64,000 nucleotides of DNA from positions 186,001 to 250,000 of the forward strand of contig ML682031.1 in NCBI GenBank assembly GCA_007922195.1. The letters are read 5' to 3'. Positions 1 through 12,023 of the stretch are shown here, one piece after another. How positions within the stretch are numbered: position 1 is the first letter of the stretch; the number at the start of each line of letters is the position of its first letter. Position numbers and translations under genes: made by a program. The stretch comes from Podocnemis expansa (Eukaryota > Chordata > Testudines > Podocnemididae). Below the pieces are notes generated by a model. It was not told the DNA's origin, made no database searches, and saw only the letters and a list, made by a program, of their open reading frames with translations.

Positions 1-1936
1 ATGAGACACAGAAAAGCTAAATGACTCGCTCAAGGCCACGTAAGAAATCTGTGGAACAGTTGAGAACAGAACTCATGATGTGACGTTCCCCTCCTGAAAT
101 CTGGACCAGCGTGCCACTCCTGAGGCCTACCCCACTTTGCTGGGTACCCCCTGCTCCTGGGTCAGCTCATGTAATCAATTCCTCAACTAGCAGAGGAGCA
201 CTCTCACTATCTACTCGTGGGAATAATTCCCCAGCAATACCCACAGTCTCAGATGCAACCTGGAGCCACTGTCTTGCAGCGTTCAGTGCACCCCACAAGC
301 TCATTTACACTTGTCAATTTACCAAAGAAAATGCTATGCACCGGCTTTGCTCTCAGTGAGGCCTCTACATTGCACTGCCTTAGATAAAACAAATTTAAGT
401 GTGTTGACTAGGGTAAGTGGTTATAAAGCTGAACTATTAGAAAATCAAAAGATTATTCAGTCAACGAGTTAGTCACAACCAAATAAAAGAAAACTTGCCT
501 TCTAAACTAAGAGTTTGCAATTCAAGTTCCATATAGGTTTGGCTGCCTCTGTCCCTGACCCCATATCCTGTGGGTAGGTATCAGTCTTTACAGTGCTTGG
601 AAGATGGATTCCAGGGAGAGAGTCCAAGACAAAGGAGTGTCTTTCTTTTAGCAAGTTTCCATGACCTCCCGGGGTCAGGTGATCACCCATGCCTTGCAGT
701 AGGAGTGATCTTTCCCTCCAGAGCCAAGGTGCTTAGGCTGCCTGGTTCCTGTACACATGCCTCTGCAGGGCGTGAAACCACAGCTCTGTGTTTCAGCTGA
801 GGTCGTGACATAGCAAACTTTCATACCTGCACACATGTATGACATTACAGGGAACATGCCACCATGAGTAATGATCAGTATGTCATCGGTACTCCAGAAA
901 CACTTTCCACAACATGCTTTGCATCAGTCAGTACACAGTTACACTGTATGCATGACATTAGTGATACACAAATCACACCATAAGGGTATAGGTGGGGTGC
1001 AGCATGTCACATGAGGTTCCAGAGTCCCAGGCTAACACATCAACCACTGGGCTATACTTTCTTTTCCCATTCCTCTGGTAGAGGCGGTGGATGTAAACAA
1101 GCCACCAGCATTCATTTCAACCACCAGGACATACAGACATGATCTTACCAGAGCTGATTGTGTGGATCCCACCAATGGTAGCAATGGTGGAAAATTATTA
1201 GCAAAATGTAGTTAAGACAACAGATCTCTGTGTCATGGCATCCAGCCTAAGGAACTGAGGGTGATCATTCTGGAAGGAAAGCAGGGGCTTCCTTCACCAT
1301 CCAGTTAGGTGAAGACTTTCGCTGATGGCATCCAGGCAAAGCATGGCAGAAAGGAAGCAGCAGCGTATTCTGGGCTTGCTTTCTTGGGTTTTTTCACCCC
1401 TGCTGCACCCCAAATATTTAGCTAATTGGAACTGCATATTTTTCAGCTTACATCTTCAGCTTTAATTTGATGCAGCTGTTTCGCACTGTAACTAGGATCT
1501 GAAATGATTTAATTATAACATGCAGACATCAGGAACATCAGTGCAATTACAAATAAAAACCACTGACATGCTCATAAATGTCATTTTATTGGGAAGGAGT
1601 AAGACAAGAGACTACTTCATGGAAGCAATTAAAGGTGTCTTTGCAAGTAGGAAAGTGAACTGGCCTTCAAAACATTCTGATGGTTTTATCTGTAGATGAA
1701 ACGAAGGTCTCTAAAGAGGTCTGCCAAACAATTTGAAAAAAAATGTGTCATGTGACCAACTTACAAAAGGACAGAGTCATGTTTGGGAAAGTGCAAGGAA
1801 AGAAACTCCAAAGAGACCCACTGTATGATAGTCTTATATTCAGTACAGCTTTTACCAATTTGGATTTCAAAGAGCCCAGAGTGGATTTCAAACAGCTCAA
1901 GAAACACGTCTCCCCTCCACTTTCAAGTGAAAGCTT
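1..1936. other. Unassigned non-coding DNA
   Basis: I see no gene-like coding potential: open frames are short and lack recognisable motifs. Around 1016-1062 the minus strand reads like the A-box half of a tRNA-derived SINE (a 'cccagtggttgatgtgttagcctggga' style core, split here because of decay), but it is too short and worn to name. The rest looks like ordinary intergenic or intronic sequence. Confidence 0.5.
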
Positions 1937-2150
1937 TACAAATTACAAAGGGGGAGCTGTGTTAGTCTAGTTCAGCAAAACTAACAAGGAGACCTGTGGC
2001 ACTTTTAAAGACTAACCAACTTATTTATCGCATGTGCTTTCATGGGAGAAAAGCTCATGTGATAAATCATTCATTAGTCTTTAAAAGTGCCACAGAACTC
2101 CTTGTTTGTTTTGCTAACCTGGGCTAACATGGCTACTCCTTTGGATCAGT
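1937..2150. mobile_element. Fold-back Penelope-like tail, full palindrome
   Basis: Both ends carry the same terminal sequence in inverted orientation: 'gtgttagtctag' near 1948 and its diverged complement 'gggctaacatggctac' near 2121-2136. Inside them, 'ctgtggcacttttaaagact' (about 1995) is answered by its inverted copy 'agtctttaaaagtgccacag' (about 2076-2095). The same unit recurs at 14.2, 18.5, 41.4, 51.5 and 58.8 kb. Family identity (PLE terminal repeat) is inferred from the shared architecture with the clearer PLE copy at 56 kb. This copy is diverged and keeps no hammerhead-like core. Confidence 0.55.
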
Positions 2151-2821
2151 GAACTGGTGCAAGATTCCACCACAGAGGAAGATATTTTCAGCACACATAT
2201 CCCTGCAGAGTTTCACAGTCTACCGAGTTTGTACATCCATTTATAGTGCACCTGGAGATCTTTCAGCATGAAAAACTGGAGAGGATCAAGAACACTACCC
2301 TGTACACTTAGAAAGATGCCTGGGAAACAAAAGGCTTGACAATCTGGAAGATTGGTTTCCTCTGTACCTTGGTAAATCATGAAGGAATTTTTTTTTAAGT
2401 GATTAAGAATACGAAAAGCAACCTGAACTGTCACTAGTTCCAAAAAGGTATATTATAGTCTCTCTTAAGTGTCTCCACTGTCTGCCTCTCCTCTGCTTCA
2501 GGACATTATTTAGTGAACAGGTGGACACTGGCATAGGGGTGGCCAAGATGACCCAAGACAGGTCACCTCAATGTCCTCCATCCCTAATTGATACGATTCT
2601 ATGAAATCTATCACAGATGCAACCACTTCCTTTGCAGTCAGAGAATAACATCTATAACAACTCCCAAATGTCAAGATATCTCATCAGTTCAGTCCTCCAA
2701 GTATACAGGTAACATGACCTGGGTGTACTTTTTCTCCCCTAATAAAGAACCTCATGCTGCCCTTTTTCAGTTCTACAAAGTTGTGGGAAGTGGACTCTGC
2801 AAATTGGGTATAGGCGACATA
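2151..2821. other. Unassigned non-coding DNA
   Basis: No recognisable gene, repeat end or RNA motif. The sequence from about 2740 may be a decayed upstream part of the CR1 copy that becomes recognisable at 2822. Confidence 0.4.
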
Positions 2822-3285
2822 GGGGGAGAAGGAAGTCCAGAGAAGAGCAACAAGAATGATTTAAGGTCTGGAATGCTTGACTTACGCAGGAAGATTGAAA
2901 GAGCTTGGTTTGTTCAGTCTGGAAAAGAGGAAACAGGGGGACATGATAAGTTTTTAAGTACCTAAAAGGTTGTTACAAGGAGGAGGGAGAAAAATTGTTC
3001 TCCTTAACCACCGATGACATGACAAGAAGCAATGGGCTTAATTAACAGCAAGGAAGGCTTAGGCTGGACATTAGGAAAAAAATCCTAACTTTCAGGGTGA
3101 TTAACCCCTGGAATAAGTTGCCTAGGCAAGTTGTGGAATCTCCATCATTGGAAGTGTTTAAGAGCAGGTTAGACAAGCATCTGTCAGGGATGGTTTAAGG
3201 GGTCCTTGGTCCCGCCATGAGTGGAGGGGACTGGACTCAATGACCTCTCATGGTCCCCTCCAGTTTCTATAAAAGTGTGATTGCA
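2822..3285 (+). mobile_element. CR1 LINE, 5'-truncated 3' end
   Basis: The sense strand carries the worn end of CR1 ORF2 and its 3' region. Visible landmarks are the fragment encoding EGSPEKSN (aligned to the usual LERVQRRAT stretch), the 'ggaataagttgcctaggcaa' stretch, the 'tggtttaaggggtcc' stretch and a 3' end reading 'ggactcaatgacctctcatgg...ccagtttctat'. Several stops and indels interrupt the frame, so it is a dead fragment. CR1 copies are normally 5'-truncated like this. Confidence 0.85.
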
Positions 3286-3359
3286 TCTAAGATGTCAAGT
3301 GAAGACAATACTTTGTTGCAATGGGACAGCCACAACTTTAATAAAGTAGTGGGTTCTCT

Positions 3360-3527
3360 GAACTTGAAAGCCATCTTTTAATCATGATTTGAGGACTTTA
3401 ATAACTCAGTCGTAGGCTAGATGTTTATTACAGAAGGGATTGGGGTGATGCTTTGTGGCCTGCAGTCTGCAAGAGGTCAGACTAGATGATCATATTGGTC
3501 CCTTCTGACCTCAGATTCTATGACTTA
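3360..3527 (+). mobile_element. CR1 LINE 3' UTR tail (long-UTR subfamily)
   Basis: The stretch ends in 'gaggtcagactagatgatca' followed by 'ttctgacctcagattctatga', a standard CR1-type 3' terminus. Upstream it carries 'atttgaggactttaataact', which matches the tail of the longer copy at 33.2-34.0 kb almost step by step, so both belong to the same subfamily. It lies just downstream of another CR1 end and is a separate insertion. Confidence 0.8.
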
Positions 3528-6463
3528 AGTACTATAGGAAACCCACAAGTAGTAAATATGGATCATTTCACTAAAGTAAAAACCCCAGGCTGCATCCACC
3601 TGAATCAGATTTCCTGGATGCACCAAGCCGTAAGATTTCAGGGCATTCAAGGTGAGGGCAAGCACGAAGATAGGACTCTGGCAGTCCCGTGCGAGGCTAG
3701 ACTTAAACATACCTCTTCTAGGAAACATACCTTCTGTAGTTGTTGCTTTTGTTTAAGACTCACAAGCAGCTCTTCTGCCACCCCGAGAGCATCATTCAGG
3801 AACACCAGGAAGTACAACGCTGTCACAATTAAGAAGTCATTGAAAATGAACGGGACACTTTTATGTCAACTGGGCATAGAGATCTGAAAACAGAAGTCCT
3901 GTTTCAGTGGAGATAACATGGTGGATTTGACCCATTTAGAATGTGAGGTCCGAAATGCTGAAAACCAACACTGGTGACTTAGAATATAATGACTATTCCC
4001 AGAATGATTTCTAGAAGATCTGGTTTCTTTCATGACTGGCCACCCAGAATGAAGAAATCGACATCATCAGCCGTGAAGCAAGGAGAGAATATAATGCACC
4101 TCTCTGTAGACAGCATATGACTGTATTTGAATCTTACAGAAGAGACTGACGTATTAGCTTATTTCTTACATCTAGTTGTGAACAGCATGGAGCAGGCCAG
4201 AGAAGATGAAGCCCAGAAACCAAGGCATATGGCTATGTGGAAGCCACGCAAATCATACTGGAACAAATCTCAAATCACCAGTACTGAAATGTTCAGCCTG
4301 TTGCTAATCTATGCCTCGGCTGGCACACGAGCACAGAGACAGAGAGCTAATACACAGATGCATGATTATTATAATTTAGTGATTTCACCCCCCACTCCCA
4401 ACCCAAACGCCTCTAATGAATGCACAATAATAAGACTAAGAATAATCCCAAAAGTCTAGATCATCACAGAGCACCCTCACCACAGAAAGAATCGGTCACA
4501 AGAAGGCACTAACTCAATTTTAAAAGCTGCCTGGAGTCATAAAAAATGACAAGAAGCTTCTTTATATTAAAAAAGAAAAAGGCATCTCGAAAATCCTCCA
4601 AAACCAACCAAAACCTAACAGTTCTCTGTGGGTTTTTGCAGGTCCTGGTGCTTTTATAGCTGTGTCTAGCAGCTTCCTTCACTAACACTTTTAAATTAAT
4701 TCCAACACTGCCTACCAAAAAACAGAACTTCTGGAGAAGAAACTATGATAAATTCAGATATTATAATCTCTGTCTTTTCCTTTCTCTTTTTTTGTAAAAG
4801 CTATGGTAAAGCGCTCTCTGTAGAGAAGAGCGCATTCTGTTCAGGGCTAAAACAGAACTGTGTGAGATCCATTGCTTTCACTCCAGCAGCATGAATAATA
4901 TAGAGGAGAGATGCGCTACATTTCCATGGCTTTGAAATGTCGTAAAGAAAAGATGAAAAGAGCTCTGCATTCCTTTTGAATTAGTTCAAGTGTTGGTCTG
5001 TTCATCTAGAGCTTTGCATTGCTGTTGGGGTGCAATCTCCTCAGAAAATGAGATTCCTGGGTTACAAGATTCTTTGGTGAGCCCCAGAGTGACATACAGT
5101 TTCTGCGAGGAAAGACAGTGCAAGATAATGATACACGTCTTTGCTGTGTTTGAATATACATGTCGATTTATTCAAGGTACAATGTCTTTACCAGTTCCAG
5201 CAGGTAAGGACTGATGGGTGCTTTCCTACTATCAAGGCAAGGGCACGATAATGTGTTGTCTAGTTATTGGATGGAACAAATGACTGACAGACAGGAGAAT
5301 CCCAGATTTCACGTTAAAATATTCACTGACACACCTCTTTCTCTTCAGTAAATGTAGTCTGAATATAAGGCACGACACCTTACAGTGTGATCTGATACTC
5401 AAGTCTAAGAATAAATAAATTTCTCTCTGCAAACACAGAAGTCCCTGATGTGTCAGGGAATGTTAGTGAGGAAGGATCACGCGTACAGAGTGAAAGAGAA
5501 AGAGAGCAGGGTTGAGCCCTCTACTCTGAGATTTCCAGTCTTGCACCATTTCTACCACGAAGCATCCTCAGATTTGCATATTGCTGCAATAGCTGAAAAC
5601 AACAAAGCACCTCAGGGGTACAAACTATAATTGCTTCTTTCAACACCACTAATGGGTGAACGCAGGCGCATTAACAGCAATGTTCTAGTCAAATTTCACT
5701 TCTGGTTTCAAATGGACATATTTTTCTTTTCCCTCTTCCTAGCTGTTGCATAGTCTGCCGCTGTGAACTGTTAACCAGTGGTTGCGCTATACTACAGAGG
5801 CAGCCATGCTAAGTGACCTGTGGATCAGAGATTCAGGGGGAAGGCAGCCTCACCTCTGAACGAGAGGCTTGGTTGGAGTAGTAACCTCTCTCACCTCCCC
5901 AGTGCAGGGCTCTGGAGGAGTGGCAGGGTGGCGGTGGTGGGGGATTCCTGTACAGTCAGCCCTTTGTTGGGGTAGCAGGAGGGGCTACACACAAAGAGCG
6001 CTCTTGCTGGACAGTGTGGTTGGATAACGACAGTAGAGGCTCTTGGTTTTCAGGCTAGCCAGGGCCTCCCCCCTTCTGAGCACACTGCTCCCCGTCATTG
6101 GCCCCCCTAGGATCTAGCTAGAGGAAGACTTTAGTATCTCACCACCTCAGTGGACAGTTTTACAGCTGCAGATTTCTACCACTCTACAGCAGAGACCTCC
6201 AGCAGGACGGCAGGAGACTGAGGCCTCTCTTCACCTTGATGGATTTAATGCAGCTATGGTGGAGCAGTGAGGGGCCAGGAAGAAGGGAGGCCAACAGCAG
6301 ACATTAAAAGGAAGAGGTGGGAGGTTGCCCTCCTGACTAGCAAAGGGTCCTCATGGGGGATGGTTCTGGTTATCATCTGCCCCACAGCATGAGTGGGATA
6401 CCAGGTGCCCCACGTGAAGTTGTGCCTGTGGCCCCAGATTGCTTTAATCAAGCCTTGGGCATT
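3528..6463. other. Unassigned non-coding DNA
   Basis: Nearly 3 kb without a recognisable coding exon or intact repeat. A small perfect-looking hairpin (gcgctctct / agaagagcgc) sits at about 4811-4833. Around 5760-6460 the composition turns G-rich and resembles an old repeat ('ccagtggttgcgctatac'), but I cannot find a matching second terminus or target duplication. Confidence 0.4.
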
Positions 6464-6471
6464 ATTTAGCA

Positions 6472-6651
6472 CAGTAGTTCTCGACTACTTTGTTGGGACA
6501 CTTTACTGCTTCACCACACAGTGGTAAGCATGTCACACAGAGCTGGAAGATGGTTGGATCTGGTTTAGGGAGGGTGGGCTGGTGTGTCCCCTAGGGTCGC
6601 GATAGGCCACCAAGTATGTCACACGACCTGCAAAAGGTTGAGAAATCACTG
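6472..6651. mobile_element. hAT-type MITE (180 bp)
   Basis: Termini are CAGTAGTTCTCGACTAC and its inverted counterpart GGTTGAGAAATCACTG. The element is flanked by an 8-bp target duplication, atttagca (6464-6471) and attttgca (6652-6659), matching at 7 of 8 positions. An 8-bp duplication with CAG...CTG ends is the hAT signature. It has no coding capacity. The 174-bp copy at 21723 belongs to the same family; both share an internal 'ggctggtgtgtcc'-like segment. Confidence 0.85.
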
Positions 6652-6659
6652 ATTTTGCA

Positions 6660-7734
6660 TAACTATCATTTAAATATAAAATAACAACAACACGAATCCA
6701 TGGATTCCACATCAATGATTAACATCTATGGGACTCAGCAAACCTCCCCTGAACTTTCACAAATGCTAAAGCCAGTACCTCTCCCCAAAGCCTTTATGAG
6801 AGATGAGAGTCCCTGGATTAATGTCAGGGGGACCACAGCTCCAGGGTATGGAAACAGAGAACATCAAACAGGTAAAAAACAAAGGCACAGCTGTTAGATG
6901 GCACCATCTAAATCAAGCCTATTCTTTCCTTGCTATCCTGTAAAGCCCCCTTTATGTGCTAAAAACAAAGAGCACTAATTTTACTTCCTGCTTGGCTTTG
7001 TAGAATTCTGACATGTCCTCAGTAAAACGAGATCCACTCCGTCAATCAGGCACCATTTTTCTTGAGACGTAAGAAAAGAAGGAAGCTAAAGTAATTATTG
7101 AAAACTCGTAAGCAGCAGCTTTAGCCTCATTATCCTGACTCTCCTTTTTTTAATTTTTGTATCGATTGCCTCCTCTGAATACACAAGTATTGACTGAACT
7201 TGCAGAGTTTTGTGTTGCTGTGATAAGAGAAGCAGCCAGGGAAAAACGAAATGCAATTAGGTGACCAGATAATCAGCTGCACCTCCGCAAAAACAGCCCT
7301 ACACATTTCTGTATTTCGCAATCTGGCACCGAGTCCTGCCCTGTGCGTCTGTACAAAGAGAATGTTAGGGCAGCAAAGTGCTTGCATCAATTCCGCCATT
7401 TGGGATTTCCCACAAGGGGGCAGATGCAACTTATGCCATAACATTCCTGGCTCTATCACTGCTGGGACTGCATCCCAAACATAACACCATTTGCTGTATG
7501 CACCTAGGGTCTGAAAAGTTCATTGAAGACAATGGAAAGATTCCTACTGTAATAACTGCAGTGCAGATCACTCTTGCACAGCTAAACCGTTTGTCCACAC
7601 ACGCTTATCTTTTGGCTTGGTTTCTGTAATCTCTTCTTCTGCTCTCTTCTTGACATTCAGGACTCCCATAACTATCCGATTCTAACGTATCCAAAATGGA
7701 CTGCAGCCAGACTAATCTTCCTTGATGGATCTTA
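6660..7734. other. Unassigned non-coding DNA
   Basis: No supported gene or repeat. Open frames on both strands around 7130-7630 overlap each other and show no domain features, so I treat them as chance. Confidence 0.45.
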
Positions 7735-8058
7735 ACACAGAAACTGGAAGGGACCATGAGAGGTCATCAAGTCCAGGCAGGCCCCTGCACCCATGGGGAG
7801 GGCCAAGTACCCTCTTAAACCATCCCTAACAGCTGCTTGTCTAACCTGCTCTTAAACACTTCCAATGATGGAGATCCCACAACCTCCCCAGTCAATTTAT
7901 TTCAGTTGCTAATCACCCTGACAGATAGGAATTTTCTTCCTAATGTTCAACCTAAACCTCCCTTGTTGTAATTTAAGCCCATTGCTTCTTCTCCTATCAT
8001 CAGTGATTAAGGAGAATAATTTTTCTCACTCTCGTGTCACCCCCCTCTTCTTAACTGC
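7735..8058 (-). mobile_element. CR1 LINE 3' end, antisense
   Basis: Read on the minus strand this is a CR1 3' end. The + strand shows 'actggaagggaccatgagag' and 'aaaccatccctaacagctgc', then 'cttccaatgatggagatccc'. These are complements of the same landmarks seen in the 2.8-kb copy, and the two are similar in length. It is 5'-truncated near 8058, with no intact reading frame. Confidence 0.85.
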
Positions 8059-9519
8059 TGGCTTCCCTTAGACCCAATATCAAATTTAAACTTGTTCTTG
8101 TTTTCAAAGATTGGATCTGAAAATCCCACCACACACTTCCTCTCACACCATTACCAGAAAAAGAAAAGAAAAATAAGCCTCTGAAATCAGAGTAATTTAG
8201 TGGGTTGTAAAACATACCAGAATCCAACTGACTTTCCTATAGCTGCATTTACAAGTCTAATAAGAGTAGGTCCTGATCCTATAACTCACATGCAACCAAA
8301 CAGTCTGACTTCAGTTCAACTCCCAGGAGTAAGGACTAAGTAAAGTTTGAGTAAGATTTGCCAGATTATACCCATGTTTTCATCAGGAAAGTCGGAAGAT
8401 ATGATTTGAAGTTTTATCAGGATATAAGAACAGATTTATTAATTAGAAAACACCAATGCACAATAAGTTCCATCTTCTCATAACTGCCTTTCCCTACAGA
8501 GTTGGTAATTATTTTTAAAGTTTAAATATTCTTTTTAAAAATATGTTTTAGCATTTAGGAGTAAATATGGTTTCCAAACAAAGGCAAGACATCAGTAACA
8601 GCATGGCCAGATTGGCTTCTGGGCCCATATGGACTTTCACTGGTTAATCATTAAAAGATCACTGTGATGAGATATCATGGGAAAGAAAAACAACAGAACA
8701 GTGGCTAATGTTTTAGAAAAATCCTCATGTGTTAAACTAAAACCGAAAAAAGAATTCTTCATTGTGAAGTGCTGCAAAAGACTGCTTATACTACCAATCA
8801 AAGTCCTAACAACAGAAATAATCACCTGCTATATTTAACTTTTCTTGTATTCATGCACACCAGCACAAAAAATGAGTCCTCAACCTCTCCAAACGTATTG
8901 ATTTCCTATTTGCTGGTACTGTAAAATCTTATTTCTCTTTTGGCAGTCTAAGGACAGTTTGCTGTTGGTGACTTAGGAAATGGAGAAAGAACCAGGGAAC
9001 ATATTTGAAGGCAAAGAGAGTAAAGAGACATTGGAGAGAGATTAATCCCACTTACACAGTGTGGAATATATGTTTTGTACCCACTAATCACTTGGCTGAT
9101 GAACCATAAAATGACTTAAAGGCACATGTAGGTGAAATGATATTAGCTGGTGATGCTCAATGGTGAGTGATATAAGGATTCCACCACTGAAGAGTGACCT
9201 CGTTCCAATTAAGAAGAGAGTCCAATGGGCTTCAAAGAAGACCTTCTATCCTTTCATCCTGACCAGACGGGAGTGAGTGAAATGCCCTTACTCATATCTC
9301 AGTGTTTTGACATGAACCCGAAGAACTTCTTCAACCCCACCATCCTCTGCACTCTAACCAAGAATAATAGAAATTTCTGTACCTTGGGGGTCATGCCACA
9401 GGTTGAGCCCACAGACCTGTGTTAAGAGCTTCAATTTTTCAATTTCTTATGCAGACTTAAATTCTACCAGTCCTTGTTTAAATACAATTGAGGGGGAAAA
9501 AAACCCAGTTACTTATATA
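8059..9519. other. Unassigned non-coding DNA
   Basis: AT-rich sequence with no repeat termini, tRNA-like boxes or credible exons that I can recognise. Confidence 0.45.
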
Positions 9520-9529
9520 TAGTGAGGGT

Positions 9530-9860
9530 TGAACTCTGAGACTTGTTGTCTACTTATACACCCCACTGCAGAGATACATGTACCTAATACGGGCAAGTTG
9601 GGGACTTTCACCAGCACTGCTACTAGGTGGAATACAAACCCGCCCCCTCCTTGTGGTCTGAGCAGAGGACATGAAAGGGGAGAGGTCCACCATCTCCCTT
9701 TCTGTTCTTTCTTATCGCTTATAAAATTATTGGCCAAACTAACAGAGAAGGAGGGAGAGTTACGGAAGATACATGTGCACAACACAGCTTGAAAAAACAA
9801 CAGTTACTAGCAGTAAGTGTTGTTCTCCTTTAAGTGATTCTGCGTTTATACATTCCAAAG
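9530..9860 (+). repeat. DIRS 3' terminal / internal complementary repeat
   Basis: Reading on +, a unit beginning 'ctctgagacttgttgtctac' is followed about 270 bases later by a related unit, 'gttgttctcctttaagtgat' (9820-9839). 'acaacagttactagcagtaa' lies just before it. This doubled, partly complementary arrangement is what the right terminal repeat and internal complementary region of DIRS elements look like. It matches, inverted, the repeat near 15.8-15.9 kb ('ttctctgaggaattgtgctc' on the minus strand). Assignment is from architecture and memory of turtle DIRS ends. Confidence 0.55.
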
Positions 9861-10534
9861 CAGGTGACACAACAGCAGTTCCCTTACAGGTGGATGGACT
9901 TCAGATTATCTGAATAGTACTGATTTGCTAAAGGCTGGCACTATTGTCAGAGGCCTAAATGACAGCATGATGTCTGGGAAAGGTATGCACAGATGACCAC
10001 GTTGCTGTTTTAAAGCTATCTTTACTCAAAAAGGCTGAGGAAGTGGACTGAGCTCAGCTGAAGAGAACCATTATTTCCAAGGAGAAACTTGCAGAGGATT
10101 GTGACAAAGTTTGATACAGTCAGAGACCCAGTGCGTGATAAGTTAAGTTGTCATTGTTTGGCCATTGACTCTCTTGGCACAGCTTACAAAGAGCCTGGAA
10201 GATACTCTGAACAACTAAGTTTAGTCAAGACAAAACATCAAAATTCTCTGGAATTTCAAGGTGTGGAATCTTTCTTCAGCTTAGAGAGAATGAGGTTTCA
10301 GGGGAAAAAAACACCTGAAGCTGCATAGACTGCAAAAAACCCGTAAGAATGGTCACTTAACAGAGCTTGGAGCTCTGAAACTTTACTTTCTGAAGTAATT
10401 GCCATAAGAAACTTAGTTTTCATGGACTGACATTGCTGAAAGTTCAAAGACAGGCCCCATTAATCTTGATGAAACTTGGTTAGGGTCCCATGATGGCACT
10501 GGGTCAGCCTCCAGAGTGTAGATATGGACTAGAC

Positions 10535-10744
10535 CAGGGGTCTCAAACATGTTGCCCATGGGCCGCATACAGCCCCTAAAGCTATTTCCCGCGGCCTGCA
10601 ATGACAAAATTGTTAGTGGTATTTACAATATCATTGTATGGAAAGGTTTCAGTGTTGTGGCCCTCGGGCTACTGTACTAACCCTTATGCAGCCCTCTTCT
10701 AGTCCTCACGTGGCCCTTGTGGTGATTTGAGTTTGAGACCCCTG
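10535..10744. mobile_element. hAT-type MITE, copy A of inverted pair (210 bp)
   Basis: Perfect 14-bp terminal inverted repeats, CAGGGGTCTCAAAC and GTTTGAGACCCCTG. It is flanked by perfect 8-bp duplications GACTAGAC at 10527-10534 and 10745-10752. There is no coding capacity. The same family occurs at 10753, 20558 and 49686. It is inserted into the recombinase region of the DIRS element. Confidence 0.9.
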
Positions 10745-10752
10745 GACTAGAC

Positions 10753-10950
10753 CGGAGTCTCAAACTCAAACCACCATGAGGACCACACAAGGGCCGGATG
10801 AGGCCTAGAATGTTAGCCCAAGGGCCACACCACTGAAACCTTTCCATACAATGATACTGCAAATATTGGTAATGATAGTGTCTTGTGGGCTGTAGGAAAT
10901 AACTTTGGGTGCTGCATGAGGCCCATGGGCCATGAGTTTTAAGACCCCTG
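10753..10950. mobile_element. hAT-type MITE, copy B, inverted relative to A
   Basis: This is the reverse-orientation relative of copy A. Its left end has lost about one base (CGGAGTCTCAAAC) and its right end reads TTTTAAGACCCCTG. It begins immediately after the shared GACTAGAC (10745-10752) and is followed by a third GACTAGAC (10951-10958). The two copies therefore sit back to back with one 8-mer between them and one on each side. Confidence 0.88.
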
Positions 10951-11369
10951 GACTAGACCTTTCAGAAATCTGGACAACTAAGGATGAAAGAAAACAGAAA
11001 AACCTTCTACTGGTTGGTTGGCGAACTGCAGATCTGGAGGCCAGGTGAATTCTTGCAGAGCTAACAATCATCAGATGGCTTCTCATGTCTGATCATTGGA
11101 GTGATAAATACTTTGAGATCATGCCTTTACTGAAAATCTCTTCTGCTTTTCTGTGATTCTATTGGAATCCTTCCTGCTGCTCAGTAAGATATGTTGGTGG
11201 AACACAATTTAACCAGAGATAATTCATGCTGTATGGTGGAGAGACTGGAGGAGAGGATGCAAAGAGCTGCTCTAGTTCTGAGACAGAAGATCCCCAACTA
11301 GAGGCAAAGTTACAGGTACTTTGATTGAAACCTGGTGTAGATTCCTGATCCACCACAAGCTTGAACAGA

Positions 11370-12018
11370 TTAATGTTGCTTTTTTTTCAGCTTCCTAGGT
11401 ACTCTCAGGATGAGAGGGACAGGAGGAAACATATTTAGCAGAGGACTGGTCCATGGAAGGAGACATGCATCTGTTAAGGAACCACTAGTACATCCTGCCC
11501 TGAAGCAAAACCTCTTGCATTTGTTGTGCAGGTGGTAGTAAACAAATCTATTTCTGGGTATCCCCATTGATGGGGGATCGGGAGGAGGATTTTCCTTTAG
11601 ACTGAGCATTTATGGTAGTCTACACATTTCCTGCTGAGAGAGAGTATGCAGTGGTGTTCCTTACTCCAACAAGATGGAAAGCTCTCAAATAAACTTTGGT
11701 TCTTATGCATGGTTTCCAAAGATGGATACCTTCCTGATCCAGCTGAGTTGATCTCACTGTCCACCCCACCCCAAATGTTGAGAAAAAACATGATAGTGGA
11801 ATAGTCTGTAAGGACTTGAACCACTTGGGTCTTCATGACAGATATAAATGTCTCCAAGCCAACAAACTGCATAGAGCTCCAGCACATTTATGTGCAGAGG
11901 GCCCTCCAGGTGTGACCAGAAAGCTTGTACATCCAGCCTTTGGTAGACACACCTAGAATCAATCACAGTGGACTCTGGAGATAGAAAAGAGACACCTCTT
12001 CACTTGTCATGACAGTCC
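11370..12018 (-). pseudogene. DIRS RNase H domain remnant
   Basis: The minus strand encodes HLEGPLHINVLELYAV (about 11915-11868), then, in another frame, VVQVLTDYSTIMFFLNIWGG (about 11832-11773). Further down comes a cysteine/arginine-rich stretch ending DACLLPWTSPLLNMFPPVPL (about 11470-11411). These match the RNase H region that follows RT in DIRS elements: the Glu of LEL and the Asp of LTD are the expected metal ligands. The usual Asn after LTD is Tyr here. Frameshifts separate the blocks. The 12024-12825 LTR separates this domain from the RT. Confidence 0.7.
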
Positions 12019-12023
12019 ACCCC

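Larger units (their letters stand above)
10330..11160 (-). pseudogene. DIRS tyrosine-recombinase remnant
   Basis: Minus-strand reading gives SARIHLAS, then FANQPVEGFSVFFHP, FLKGLVHIYTLE, PSWDPNQVSSRLMGP and, after a frameshift, FLMAITSESKVSEL. The last block aligns with the TSARRVSEL-type motif that holds the first catalytic arginine of the recombinase. Here the expected Arg position reads Lys (codon at 10384-10382, minus). The frame is broken at several points. The codons for GLV in FLKGLVH (gtctagtc on minus) are the insertion target of the two hAT MITEs at 10535-10950, so the domain is physically split there. The C-terminal catalytic His and Tyr were not found. Confidence 0.65.
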
